From a virus: a stretch of DNA of 28,805 nt. How positions within the stretch are numbered: position 1 is the first letter of the stretch; each line of letters opens with the position of its first letter. A program made the translations under genes and the position numbers. The notes under the pieces were generated by a model. The model was not told the DNA's origin. It ran no database searches and saw nothing but the letters and a program-made list of their open reading frames with translations. Positions 20,682 through 28,317 of this stretch are shown here, in pieces. Location: positions 1-28,805 of the IMG/VR virus record IMGVR_UViG_3300044982_000031. One strand, 5' to 3'.

Positions 20682-21034
20682 GCGTTCTCAACCATTGGCC
20701 GGACGATCCCCGCGCGCAAGCGATGTGGTCGTTCGACCACGCCAACGAGCACGCCAAGCTGATCGCGGCGATGGGCGCGAACGCGACCAACTATAACCTC
20801 GCCCGCTATCTCCTCGATCCGATGCCCCTCGACGCCATGAACGGCGCGACCAATTGGGACATGGTTCACCAGCAAGCCCACGACGACGCCGCCGGGTTCT
20901 TCAATGTTCAGCCGTCACTCCCTCTGATAGACAGCTCGTCGCTAATCCATGGGCAATTCCAGACGTGGCTGTTCATCAACTCACAAGAGCACGATGCACT
21001 GAACCTAGCGGCGCTCAGAACCGGCCGCGTCTGA
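20678..21034 (+). CDS. conserved phage protein with HxxEH motif
   Basis: A 118-aa product from TTG 20678 (an internal ATG at 20723 is possible). It contains FDHANEHAKLIAAMG (HxxEH at about 20-24), 'WDMVHQQAHDDAA' and 'FQTWLFINSQEHDALNLAAL' (QEHD). Phage homologues that I recall have the order 'DHa.EH..Li..l', 'HqqAHnD', 'W.f.NhqEH'. The His/Glu pattern could be a metal site or just helix packing. Role unknown, probably virion. Confidence 0.65.
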   Translation: MSVLNHWPDDPRAQAMWSFDHANEHAKLIAAMGANATNYNLARYLLDPMPLDAMNGATNWDMVHQQAHDDAAGFFNVQPSLPLIDSSSLIHGQFQTWLFINSQEHDALNLAALRTGRV

Positions 21035-21048
21035 TCCTCGAATCCGAT

Positions 21049-21432
21049 GTGCCGTGGATGGTCGACGTGGGCGACCGCCGCTACGGCGCGCACTACGACC
21101 GGCTGGCGACCGAGCAATGGGTGAGAAATCTGGTCCTCAAAGGACCGATGATCTTCCTGCCAATCAGGACAGATGACGCCTTCCTGATCGCCATGCTGTC
21201 GACCACGCCTTGGATGCCCTCCGTCCCCGAATGCAACGTCGTCATGGTGTGCGCCGACGATGGCGCAATGTGGCAGGCGGTCACGCTTCTGCGCGCCTCA
21301 ATCGAGTGGGCGAGGCGGCGGAAATGCTCCCTTTGGCGGGTCAGCTCCGAGACGGATTACGATTTAACCCCGATCGCGCTAAAACTGGGGGCGCGCGAAC
21401 TGAACGTCCGGCACGTTTTGAGGCTCGCATGA
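21049..21432 (+). CDS. putative GNAT-like acyltransferase domain protein
   Basis: From GTG 21049 this is 127 aa. 'VPWMVDVGDRRYGAHYDRLA' (first helix) and 'NVVMVCADDGAMWQAVTLLR' then 'SIEWARRRKCSLWRVSSETDYDL' resemble GNAT acetyltransferases (D..w...lg.....; then the pyrophosphate-binding turn and helix; then beta5). The consensus Q/RxxGxG/A is not intact, so activity is doubtful. The N-terminal LILESD is encoded just before any usual start; a CTG at 21031 overlapping the previous TGA (CTGA) would include it. The true start is therefore uncertain. Confidence 0.5.
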   Translation: MPWMVDVGDRRYGAHYDRLATEQWVRNLVLKGPMIFLPIRTDDAFLIAMLSTTPWMPSVPECNVVMVCADDGAMWQAVTLLRASIEWARRRKCSLWRVSSETDYDLTPIALKLGARELNVRHVLRLA

Positions 21433-21803
21433 GTCAACCCGAGAAGGGCAACATCTTCCAGACCTCCGGTGGCATCACCCCCGAGCAGGGCGCGCTTTCC
21501 GAGTACAATTTCGGCCAGAACTTGCTCGAAGGGCAGGGGCAGTTCGGGGGCGGCGACGAAGGCGGCGGCAACGCCCTGTCGACCATGGCGACCCAAGTCG
21601 CCGGTGGCGCCGGGATCGGCGAAGCGTTGAGCAATATCGGCCAGAGCCAGACCGACGCGAACGCCGAGTTGCAGGCCTTCAACATCGCACAAGGCCAAAA
21701 CCAGCAGGAACAGAACCAATTGACGCAAGGGGCAAGTCAAGCTGGCACGGCAGGCGGATCGGCCGCCGCCGCCGCAACGCCGCTGCCGGGGAGTTCGACA
21801 TGA
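21429..21803 (+). CDS. Gly/Gln-rich hypothetical virion protein
   Basis: A 124-aa product, Gly/Gln/Asn/Ser-rich (NFGQNLLEGQGQFGGGDEGG; IAQGQNQQEQNQLTQGA) with a terminal ATPLPGSST like the ending of the 10485 gene. Starts MSQ in an ATGA overlap, as do the next two genes. Probably disordered; likely structural. Confidence 0.65.
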   Translation: MSQPEKGNIFQTSGGITPEQGALSEYNFGQNLLEGQGQFGGGDEGGGNALSTMATQVAGGAGIGEALSNIGQSQTDANAELQAFNIAQGQNQQEQNQLTQGASQAGTAGGSAAAAATPLPGSST

Positions 21804-22129
21804 GCCAGCAGAGCGGCAAGGACACGCAGCCTTTCAACTTCGGCCCGAGCCCGTTCGACATCAGCGAGATTTTCGGCGCAACCGGCCAGAACGATCAGGA
21901 GATCCAAGCCCGCTACAACCAGCTTGGCATGGGCGGCTCGACGCCAGAACAGCAAGACCTGTCCAACCAAAACCTCTTGGGCGAAGCGGCAGTCGGCCAG
22001 ACCCAAACCCAAGAAGTCGGCAACCCGGCGTTCAATCCCGCACTGCAAACGCCCATCCAACCGAATATCGCGGGCGACATCGGCGCGGCGACCGGACTGA
22101 CGAAACTCGCGGGGAGCTTGGGAGCATGA
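21800..22129 (+). CDS. Gln/Asn-rich hypothetical virion protein
   Basis: A 109-aa product starting MSQQSGKDTQPFNFG. It shares a 'TPEQ..LS..NLL' stretch (TPEQQDLSNQNLLG) with the previous protein (TPEQGALSEYNFGQNLLEG), so the two may be distant relatives. The end is a Gly/Ala helix. Starts and ends in ATGA overlaps. Confidence 0.65.
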   Translation: MSQQSGKDTQPFNFGPSPFDISEIFGATGQNDQEIQARYNQLGMGGSTPEQQDLSNQNLLGEAAVGQTQTQEVGNPAFNPALQTPIQPNIAGDIGAATGLTKLAGSLGA

Positions 22130-23766
22130 GCCAAGGCGATTCGGTCACGGGCGGAACCGGCACGACCGACACGAGCGGCCTCGATCAGACCTTTTCCGAC
22201 GCCAGCCTTGGCGATCAGTTCATGGGCGGCAGCGGCGACATCTTCGGCGGCGACGCCACAGCCGCCGGCGGCTTCAATTCGTTCAACAGCATCGCCAACG
22301 CCCTCGCTGGCGGCGGGGCAGGGGCGAGCCCGCAAGCCGCGCAGGCGGCCTCGATGTCCACGCCCCCGAGCGCGACCGGCGGCGACCCGACCGGATCGTC
22401 CAGCGGCACGCAATCCTCGACCACGCCCGGACAAAGCCAGAACCAAGGACAGCCGCAGCAACAGCAGCAGCAGCAGGCATACGCCCCGCCCGACGCGGTC
22501 CAAGAGTTGAACAAGCTGTTAGAGAAAATTCAGGGCAAGCCGCCCGGCCCGACCGGCCTCACCCCGAAGCCCGGCGAAACCGGCCCGCAGTCGCCGCTAG
22601 TCCAAGGGCGGCTTCCGAATCAGGGCGGCATAACCAATCTCCCGAATGTCGCTCCGGGGGAAACCGGGGCGCAGTCGCCGCAGTACACGCTTCCGGGTGT
22701 GGCGAAGGGCGAAACCGGCCCGCAGTCGCAGCCGCCGGTGCGTGGGATGCCGCCTCCGAGGAACGAGCCCGGCGAGGTTGCGCCCGGCGGTCCCGCCCTT
22801 CCGACCCGCAAGCCGACGCCGGAAGCCGAGCAACCGACAGAAACCGAGCAACCGGCGGAACCCCCGCCGCCGCAAGCGCCGTCCCGCATAATGCAGGACA
22901 TCAGCGGCGCGTCGACCGGCGTCCCGACCGCGCTCGCCGAGCTGGCGCAGATTGCGATGCCGCTGATTGCCATGGCGCTGTCAGGCGGCGGCGGGAGGCG
23001 CGGCCGACACGGCTTCGGCGGCTTCCGAGGCGGGCGAGGCGGCTTCCGAGGCGGCTTCCATCCGCCCGGCCGAGGCTTGTGGCCCTATCACCATCCGCAA
23101 ATGGGCTGGCACTTCCACCACGGGCATCCGGGCAACGGCTGGCTTCCCCTGAACCCGCAGCAAGCCGACCAGATGGGAATGACCGGCAGCGGTCAGCAAG
23201 GCGGGCCGGGCGACCCCAACGCGCCAGACCCCAACCGGCCGCCGAAAGAGACAGGCGCAACCCCCGCGCCGCCCGACCGGACGCCGACCAGCGGCGCAAT
23301 CCCCGGCGTCGGTGCAAAGGAGGTCAACGATTATACCCGGCAGGCAGCGTCAAAGTACGGCATAGATCCGGACATTGCCTCGAGATTTTTGGGACAAGAA
23401 AGCAGTTATGGACAGGCGAGACGCCCCGGCGACAAAGGGACCAGCTTCGGCCCGTTCCAGCTCCACTTCGCTCCCGATGGCAAAGCGATGGGCGATGACT
23501 TCTACCGCGACACCGGGCTCGATCCGCGCGATCCGCGCACGTGGAAGCAACAGATCGACTACGCCATGATGCGGGCGTCTCAGGATGGCTGGTCGCCGGG
23601 CTGGACGACCACGATGAAGAAGCTGGGACTGAACCAGTGGAGCGGGATCACCACCAACCCCAAATTCGCCCGGCTTCAGCGGTCGAACCAGCAACCAGCC
23701 ACGCAAATCAACATCACGCCCGACATGCTGCCGCAGTCGAGCCAAGCAATGGTGGCGGGCCAATAG
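22126..23766 (+). CDS. large Pro/Gly-rich virion protein with C-terminal transglycosylase-like domain
   Basis: A 546-aa product. Residues 1-145 are Gly/Ser/Thr/Gln-rich. Residues 150-200 contain three GETG(P/A)QS repeats (at 150, 178 and 195). Residues about 287-313 are an RGG-type stretch (GRRGRHGFGGFRGGRGGFRG), followed by a His-rich segment (YHHPQMGWHFHHGHPGNGW). Residues 396-500 look like a lytic transglycosylase (SLT/lysozyme-like) domain: 'YGIDPDIASRFLGQESSYGQA', with catalytic Glu425 in GQESSYG, then 'SFGPFQLHF'. Such virion-associated enzymes cut peptidoglycan locally during DNA entry. The full combination is unusual. Confidence 0.72.
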   Translation: MSQGDSVTGGTGTTDTSGLDQTFSDASLGDQFMGGSGDIFGGDATAAGGFNSFNSIANALAGGGAGASPQAAQAASMSTPPSATGGDPTGSSSGTQSSTTPGQSQNQGQPQQQQQQQAYAPPDAVQELNKLLEKIQGKPPGPTGLTPKPGETGPQSPLVQGRLPNQGGITNLPNVAPGETGAQSPQYTLPGVAKGETGPQSQPPVRGMPPPRNEPGEVAPGGPALPTRKPTPEAEQPTETEQPAEPPPPQAPSRIMQDISGASTGVPTALAELAQIAMPLIAMALSGGGGRRGRHGFGGFRGGRGGFRGGFHPPGRGLWPYHHPQMGWHFHHGHPGNGWLPLNPQQADQMGMTGSGQQGGPGDPNAPDPNRPPKETGATPAPPDRTPTSGAIPGVGAKEVNDYTRQAASKYGIDPDIASRFLGQESSYGQARRPGDKGTSFGPFQLHFAPDGKAMGDDFYRDTGLDPRDPRTWKQQIDYAMMRASQDGWSPGWTTTMKKLGLNQWSGITTNPKFARLQRSNQQPATQINITPDMLPQSSQAMVAGQ

Positions 23767-23796
23767 GTTAGACTGTCAACCCCAGCAGATTGACAC
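23766..23796 (+). promoter_or_regulatory. GTTGACA box before the 23797 gene
   Basis: GGTTAGACTGTCAACC (23766-23781) is a near-palindrome; its reverse complement shares GGGTTGACAGTCTAAC exactly with 11581-11596. A second TTGACA box (23788-23793) lies five bases before the ATG. It separates two long virion genes in an otherwise tightly coupled operon. No convincing -10 is seen, and the ribosome site is weak. Confidence 0.6.
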
Positions 23797-25728
23797 ATGA
23801 GCGATACCAGCGGCGCAAGCGACCTAGACAACGACATGCCGGGGATCGGCGCGGCTTCGGGGAATGCGCGGGGGGCGCCGTCCGGCCTGCCCAGCGCACT
23901 GCAAGGCTTGGTTCAGCACTTTCAAACGCTGATGGGCGGGATGAGCGGCAATCAGCAACCGCCGCCGCCCCGTCAGCGCCAGCCGCCGATTCGCTTGGAA
24001 TCGACCGACCCGCCCGACCCGACCGCGCGAAGCTTCGCTCCCCTGCCCGCCAATGCGCCACAGCCGCCCTCAAGTTTCACGCCGTTCATGCGAAACATTC
24101 CGCGCGACTCGTCGCAGTGGGGCCAGCCCGAGGCGTTCCCCCGGCTCCCGCAAACCTTCGAGCTGCCCGGAATGATGTCGCAGATCGGAAACTATTTCGC
24201 CCAATACGGAACAGCCGCAAGCCGCCCGGTCGGAGCTGGACTCTCCGCTTACCAGAAGTCCTATGACGAAGCCTACCAAAAGGGCATGGAACACAAAATG
24301 CGGATGGCGATGGATCAGATCAAGCTCCACCGCGATCAGTTGGAGGAATTGGAGGAACGCCGCGCCATCGAGTACGGCGACGTGTGGGCCAAACATGCGG
24401 AAATGGGCGACTCCGCGGGCATTCATGACGACTTGTGGCGCAAGGCGATCGAGCTTGGCGACAATGACGTGATCCAAATGCTGGAACGCGGGGCGAGCGC
24501 CGAGCAAGTCCGTCGCTTCATGGCGGATCACGAGGCGCGGCTGCGCGACCTCAAGGCGGCGAACGCCAAGTCCGATCAGCAGGACGCCGAAGACGCCAAG
24601 CGATGGGGGCTGGATACCCCCGACACGTCCGGCGGCGACCCGTGGCAAACCGGCAGAACGACCCCGACCGGCGCGACCCCCGGCGCGACGCCAGCTCCCA
24701 ATCAGGTTGCTGGACCCGGCGCTCCACCACCGCAGCCCGGAACAACCCCAGCGCCGATCGATTCGCCGGTCCTCAAGCCCTACGAGCAAGTCGGGCTGGA
24801 CATCGCACGCGGCAGACCGGCGACCGGGCTTCCGAAGAAGGTTGCCGACGCCGCGCAGGAGTACGCCTCGACCGTCGATAACCGGATGGACAACGTCGTC
24901 GCCCACTCCGCTGGCAAGACGCAGGATCAGATCGCGCAGGAGCTAACCGGCATCAGCCCGTCCATCGCCGCCGATTGGAACAAATTGCTCAACGGCAAAG
25001 TCGGGCTTCCCGGCGGCATGGGCGCAGTCGGCGCGCGGCCCTATTGGAGCAATCTGGCCGACCTCGCGCTCGCGGTGAAACCGAGCTGGTCCGCCAAAGA
25101 TTTCGAGCGCATCGGCGAACTGAACAAGGAATATGACGCCGGGCCGCTTGGCAGGCGCATGTCGCGCACCGAAAGCATGGCGGCGGCCGGACGAACCTTG
25201 CTCGAAGCCCTGCACGAAATTCCGGAGGGCTCAAAACCGGCGCCCGACGCGATCGAGGCGTGGCTCAACCACACCTTTACCGGCGACCCCAAATGGGGCC
25301 GGGTGTTCTCGGCCTATCACACCTACGTCCAAGAGGCGCAGACCATCGCCAGCCAATCCGGCAACTTTCACGAAGGCGATGTGCAGCGGGTCTTGCGGGA
25401 AACACCCTACACTTCCGGACCTGAGTTCATTCGAGGCAGCACGCTACTGGTCGACGCGCAGAACTCTATCGACACGATGGCGCAGTTGAACGACGACTAT
25501 AAAAACGTCGTCGGCCGCGACGCCCTGCACTACAACCCGAACGCGCTCGCCACCCTCCGCACAATCGCCAGTTACGACCCGAAGACCAAGCAGTTTAGGG
25601 ACGTCCTCGACCCCACGCTGAAAGGGCTCGATCGCAGCTATGACGCCCAACAGCCCAAAGGCCCGTCCGGACAGCCCGGCGACCCGCCGTCCCGCGCGCC
25701 TTCGGCTGGATGGGGACCGCTGCAATGA
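23797..25728 (+). CDS. putative internal virion protein
   Basis: A 643-aa product. The first 75 residues are Pro/Gly/Gln-rich; residues about 150-260 are a charged helical region (YQKGMEHKMRMAMDQIKLHRDQLEELEERR). A Pro/Thr linker (about 290-325) precedes a second helical domain (about 340-610). Length and two helical domains around a disordered linker suit an internal or ejection protein of a podovirus. No enzyme motif seen. It ends in an ATGA overlap with the next gene. Confidence 0.6.
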   Translation: MSDTSGASDLDNDMPGIGAASGNARGAPSGLPSALQGLVQHFQTLMGGMSGNQQPPPPRQRQPPIRLESTDPPDPTARSFAPLPANAPQPPSSFTPFMRNIPRDSSQWGQPEAFPRLPQTFELPGMMSQIGNYFAQYGTAASRPVGAGLSAYQKSYDEAYQKGMEHKMRMAMDQIKLHRDQLEELEERRAIEYGDVWAKHAEMGDSAGIHDDLWRKAIELGDNDVIQMLERGASAEQVRRFMADHEARLRDLKAANAKSDQQDAEDAKRWGLDTPDTSGGDPWQTGRTTPTGATPGATPAPNQVAGPGAPPPQPGTTPAPIDSPVLKPYEQVGLDIARGRPATGLPKKVADAAQEYASTVDNRMDNVVAHSAGKTQDQIAQELTGISPSIAADWNKLLNGKVGLPGGMGAVGARPYWSNLADLALAVKPSWSAKDFERIGELNKEYDAGPLGRRMSRTESMAAAGRTLLEALHEIPEGSKPAPDAIEAWLNHTFTGDPKWGRVFSAYHTYVQEAQTIASQSGNFHEGDVQRVLRETPYTSGPEFIRGSTLLVDAQNSIDTMAQLNDDYKNVVGRDALHYNPNALATLRTIASYDPKTKQFRDVLDPTLKGLDRSYDAQQPKGPSGQPGDPPSRAPSAGWGPLQ

Positions 25729-26567
25729 AATCGTTCACCGTCACGATCGGCGGCGAGACGCGGACGATCCCCGGTCCAGACGACGCCACGCAGGAACAGG
25801 CGCAGGCTGAAGCCGAACGGCAGATGCAGGCGAGCCAGAGTGCCGATCTGCAAAAAGACCTGTCCGGGCCGGGTCATTTGGTCGCCCAAGCCGCTCAAGG
25901 CGGGGCTGAGCTTTTCGGCGGCCCGGCGCAATTGTTCGGCTTCAAGCCCGGCCCGCTCTTTCAGCAAGCCGAAAACGCTCCCACCACGACCGGCGACAAG
26001 CTCGCCCGCCTCGCTGGCGCGGCGCTCCCCCTTGGCCCGCTTGGCGCAGCCGCCACGACCAAGGCGACACCGGCGACGATCGCGCGCGGCGCTGGCGGCC
26101 GTATGAGGAAGATCCCCGGTATTCCACCTTTGCCCGGCGCAGCTTTGGTTCCTCCCGCAGTCGGGGCGGTCGAAGGCGCGTCCGCGCCCGCAGACAGCCA
26201 GAGCCAGCGAGCTATCAATACCGGGCTTGGCGCAATCGGCGGGAAGTTCGGCAGCATGGCGCCGGAAACCGCCAGCGCCCTCGACCACTTGGCCGGGACC
26301 GCCCTTGGCGGCTTAATGGGCCACGGGGCAGGCGGCGGCTTTAGCGGGCTGGCGTCGCTTTGGGGCGCGCGGCTTGGCAACCAGATGAGCCACTACGCGC
26401 CCGTCGTGAGCTACGCCCGGCAGCTCCTCTCGCGCTTCCCGCCCTCTGTCGTGGCCCGGATGCTGAGCGACGCCGGATACCCCGTCTCGAAAATTCTCGG
26501 TCAAGAGTTCGATTCCATGTCAAGGACACCCGATGGCGACGACCAGCGACCCGCTGAAAATCAATGA
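25725..26567 (+). CDS. putative internal virion or membrane-interacting protein
   Basis: A 280-aa product. It opens with a small beta domain, KSFTVTIGGETRTIPGPDD, then an Ala/Gln-rich helix. Residues about 95-200 are Gly/Ala/Pro-rich, hydrophobic segments without charge (LARLAGAALPLGPLGAAATT). The start at 25725 is coupled to the previous gene by ATGA. Amphipathic/hydrophobic helices are frequent in ejection proteins, so an internal virion role is plausible. Family unknown. The 3' end overlaps the next gene by 35 bases. Confidence 0.6.
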   Translation: MKSFTVTIGGETRTIPGPDDATQEQAQAEAERQMQASQSADLQKDLSGPGHLVAQAAQGGAELFGGPAQLFGFKPGPLFQQAENAPTTTGDKLARLAGAALPLGPLGAAATTKATPATIARGAGGRMRKIPGIPPLPGAALVPPAVGAVEGASAPADSQSQRAINTGLGAIGGKFGSMAPETASALDHLAGTALGGLMGHGAGGGFSGLASLWGARLGNQMSHYAPVVSYARQLLSRFPPSVVARMLSDAGYPVSKILGQEFDSMSRTPDGDDQRPAENQ

Positions 26568-26859
26568 ACGGCTGTATAAGCAGATCGGCAAACTGCTTGA
26601 CGACCTCGAAAGCGCCGACCGCGACGAAGTCATGACGACGCCGCAGCGCATTCAAGCCCTGATCGCGGTGGGCCGGATTTTGACGATCTTCGCGTCCCTC
26701 AAAAAGGCCGATTACGATTATGGCAATGCAGGATCAGCCGTCCGGAAATACGCCACCGCGTTCGCGACCCCCAATGCAGCTCGTGGCGGAAAAAGAGCTT
26801 CCCGATCCTCCAACATTGTCGAGTTTGATCGCGACGGCGGCGAAGACGACGGAGACTAA
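26533..26859 (+). CDS. small hypothetical protein
   Basis: A 108-aa product. N-terminal helices 'LKINERLYKQIGKLLDDLE' and 'PQRIQALIAVGRILTIFASLKK' suggest a helical hairpin, and the tail is acidic (FDRDGGEDDGD). Start ATG 26533 lies inside the previous gene (overlap 35 bases). The final 140 bases overlap the 26720 gene in another frame. Function unknown. Confidence 0.6.
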   Translation: MATTSDPLKINERLYKQIGKLLDDLESADRDEVMTTPQRIQALIAVGRILTIFASLKKADYDYGNAGSAVRKYATAFATPNAARGGKRASRSSNIVEFDRDGGEDDGD

Positions 26860-27115
26860 GCCGCCTGTTTCACGTGAAACAGGGGAATATATCCATCGGT
26901 CGGCGTGGAAAGCGGGCGTCATGGGCGCCCTAAACGTCGTCGCGGTCGTCCTTGCGGTCAGACTCGTGCTCTTGGTCGCGGTGATCGGGGCGCTCTACCT
27001 CGCCAAAATCGCGCTCGACGCCCCGGCGACGGTTCAGACGCCTGCCATGATCATGCTGGCGGTCTATTGCGCGACCGTCGTGATCCCGATGGTCTGGCTG
27101 TCGAGCCGAAGATAA
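26720..27115 (+). CDS. two-helix membrane protein (holin candidate)
   Basis: A 131-aa product. Residues 1-65 are soluble and Pro-rich; two membrane helices lie at about 66-95 (AGVMGALNVVAVVLAVRLVLL) and 107-127 (AMIMLAVYCATVVIPMVWL), followed by a short basic end (SSRR). Two hydrophobic segments with a charged end fit a holin or spanin-like lysis protein, but no endolysin is adjacent in this window, so the function stays open. It overlaps the upstream gene by 140 bases. The parS sequence at 26866-26881 lies in its coding region (codons for about residues 49-54). ATG 26720 has a weak AAGG site; a later start is possible. Confidence 0.6.
   Translation: MAMQDQPSGNTPPRSRPPMQLVAEKELPDPPTLSSLIATAAKTTETKPPVSRETGEYIHRSAWKAGVMGALNVVAVVLAVRLVLLVAVIGALYLAKIALDAPATVQTPAMIMLAVYCATVVIPMVWLSSRR
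26866..26881. other. parS: perfect consensus parS site (ParB binding)
   Basis: TGTTTCACGTGAAACA is a perfect palindrome and equals the universal chromosomal parS consensus that ParB/Spo0J loads on. One more base pair each side is also symmetric: CCTGTTTCACGTGAAACAGG (26864-26883). It sits after the stop of the 26533 gene and inside the 26720 gene. A 16-base exact match by chance in 28.8 kb is very improbable. ParB nucleates at such sites and spreads by CTP-dependent clamping. Binding here is inferred from the sequence. Confidence 0.9.
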
Positions 27116-27146
27116 GCCGCTCAAACCCTCTTTTAGGGGTCGCCAG

Positions 27147-27536
27147 CTATTCCGCATCGTCCGACCCCTCTAACGCCGATCCTGTCGGTGACGGTAGGGT
27201 GGGGAACGGGCGATATTTCCCCCACCTGATAGGACCATTGTCGTCCTCGATCACGACTCGATCCGCAAACCAGCCGACGCCGCCCTTCATGCTCGCGACT
27301 TCGCTGCCGTCATCGGGATTGCGGCGGCGCGTCCGCAGCGTGTCCGACCGCTGGGCCTTGCCATTGGCGAGCAACCAGCGAGCGGCGTCGCACTCCGGGC
27401 AACCCCAAGAGCCGATTTCCTCGCCCTCGAAAAACACCCGATATTGCTGTTCAGTGTTGCCCGTTGGCGGCGCGGGCCAAATCCACGCCCTTTTGCTCGC
27501 CCGCTTTCGTTGAATAGCGATGGTGATGTCGGTCAT
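27147..27536 (-). CDS. hypothetical protein
   Basis: A 129-aa product. A central WGCPECDAARWLL has a CxxC, and 'GSEVASMKGGVGWFADRVVIEDDNGPIRWGKYRPF' near the end is beta-rich. No family recognised. ATG 27536 overlaps the TGA of the upstream 27533-28048 gene (ATGA). The gene converges with the late operon; between 27116 and 27146 I see only a weak imperfect ACCCT/AGGGGT stem and no T-run. Confidence 0.6.
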   Translation of the reverse strand: MTDITIAIQRKRASKRAWIWPAPPTGNTEQQYRVFFEGEEIGSWGCPECDAARWLLANGKAQRSDTLRTRRRNPDDGSEVASMKGGVGWFADRVVIEDDNGPIRWGKYRPFPTLPSPTGSALEGSDDAE

Positions 27537-28048
27537 TCGCTACCTCCCCGGAGCTGCACGACGTTTCCCTCAAGAGCCTTGGCGCTCCACCGATTCGGAC
27601 AGAGATATTTGAACGTCAGCGGCTCAAGGACGACATACGGCTCCCGGTCCTGCCAATCACCGCGATCTGTCCTGCCGCCGTAGCGAACGACGTAGGGCGC
27701 TCCGCGCGCAATATCAACTATGACAGTCCGATAAATCCCGTCAGAAAAAGCGCACACCAAGGCGAAGGGCAGTTTGGTCAGCATTTGATAATTCAGGGCG
27801 CGCTCCAACTTGTCCAAATCGAGCGGCACGCCCCCGATCATCGCTACCATCTCATCGAAAGTGTGCTGCGGCTTCCCCTTGACTTCGAGAAAGGCGACAG
27901 CTTGCCGACCTCTCATCAACAGATGGTCGAGCCCATACGAGATGGGCAGTTTGACGGCCCGGCATCGCCAAGTCGGCTCTAGGACAATCCTTACGAGACT
28001 GCTTTCGGCCCCTTTATGCCGGTCATTCTCGTAGAGCGGCCGGGTCAC
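27533..28048 (-). CDS. PD-(D/E)XK-type nuclease candidate
   Basis: A 171-aa product. 'YGLDHLLMRGRQAVAFLEVKGK' (residues 38-59) has Asp41 followed by Glu55-Val-Lys57, the D...ExK core of PD-(D/E)XK nucleases, with 'HTFDEMVAMIGGV' helix after it and 'LPFALVCAFSDGIYRTVIV' as later strands. Recombination and restriction-type nucleases use this fold. It starts at GTG 28048 overlapping the regulator's TGA (GTGA). Neighbouring recombination genes support a DNA-processing role. Probable, not proven. Confidence 0.6.
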   Translation of the reverse strand: MTRPLYENDRHKGAESSLVRIVLEPTWRCRAVKLPISYGLDHLLMRGRQAVAFLEVKGKPQHTFDEMVAMIGGVPLDLDKLERALNYQMLTKLPFALVCAFSDGIYRTVIVDIARGAPYVVRYGGRTDRGDWQDREPYVVLEPLTFKYLCPNRWSAKALEGNVVQLRGGSE

Positions 28049-28317
28049 TGCCAGCGCCGCCAGTAGCCAACGAACTCATGATCGCGCGCCCGAATCGCCG
28101 AGGCGTCAACGAGCTGCGCCTCGCCGTCAGTCAGCTCAATCGCCTTGCCGAATATCCTCGCCACCTTGATCAGCGTCGGCAAATGCGGCTCCGTCACCCG
28201 CCCGGCCAGCCAATTGTTGATCGTCGCCTCAGAACACCCGGCCTTGTGCGCCACGTTCCACGCGCTCATGCCCGACCGGCTGATCAGATGCTTCACCGCT
28301 ACAAACACGTCGCTCAT
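28045..28317 (-). CDS. XRE/Cro-CI-type HTH regulator
   Basis: A 90-aa product. Residues about 8-58 form a Cro/CI-type HTH: 'LISRSGMSAWNVAHKAGCSE' with the recognition helix 'SEATINNWLAGR' and the closing 'PHLPTLIKVARIFGKAIEL'. This is the usual XRE layout. It may bind the GTTGACA boxes or another operator; no direct evidence. Too short for a CI with a cleavable C-terminal domain, so more Cro-like. GTGA overlap to the nuclease; ATGA overlap from the zinc-ribbon gene upstream. Confidence 0.8.
   Translation of the reverse strand: MSDVFVAVKHLISRSGMSAWNVAHKAGCSEATINNWLAGRVTEPHLPTLIKVARIFGKAIELTDGEAQLVDASAIRARDHEFVGYWRRWQ

Noticed and set aside
27116-27146. terminator between the convergent operons
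   Set aside because: Only a 4-5 bp imperfect ACCCT/AGGGGT stem without a T-run on either strand.
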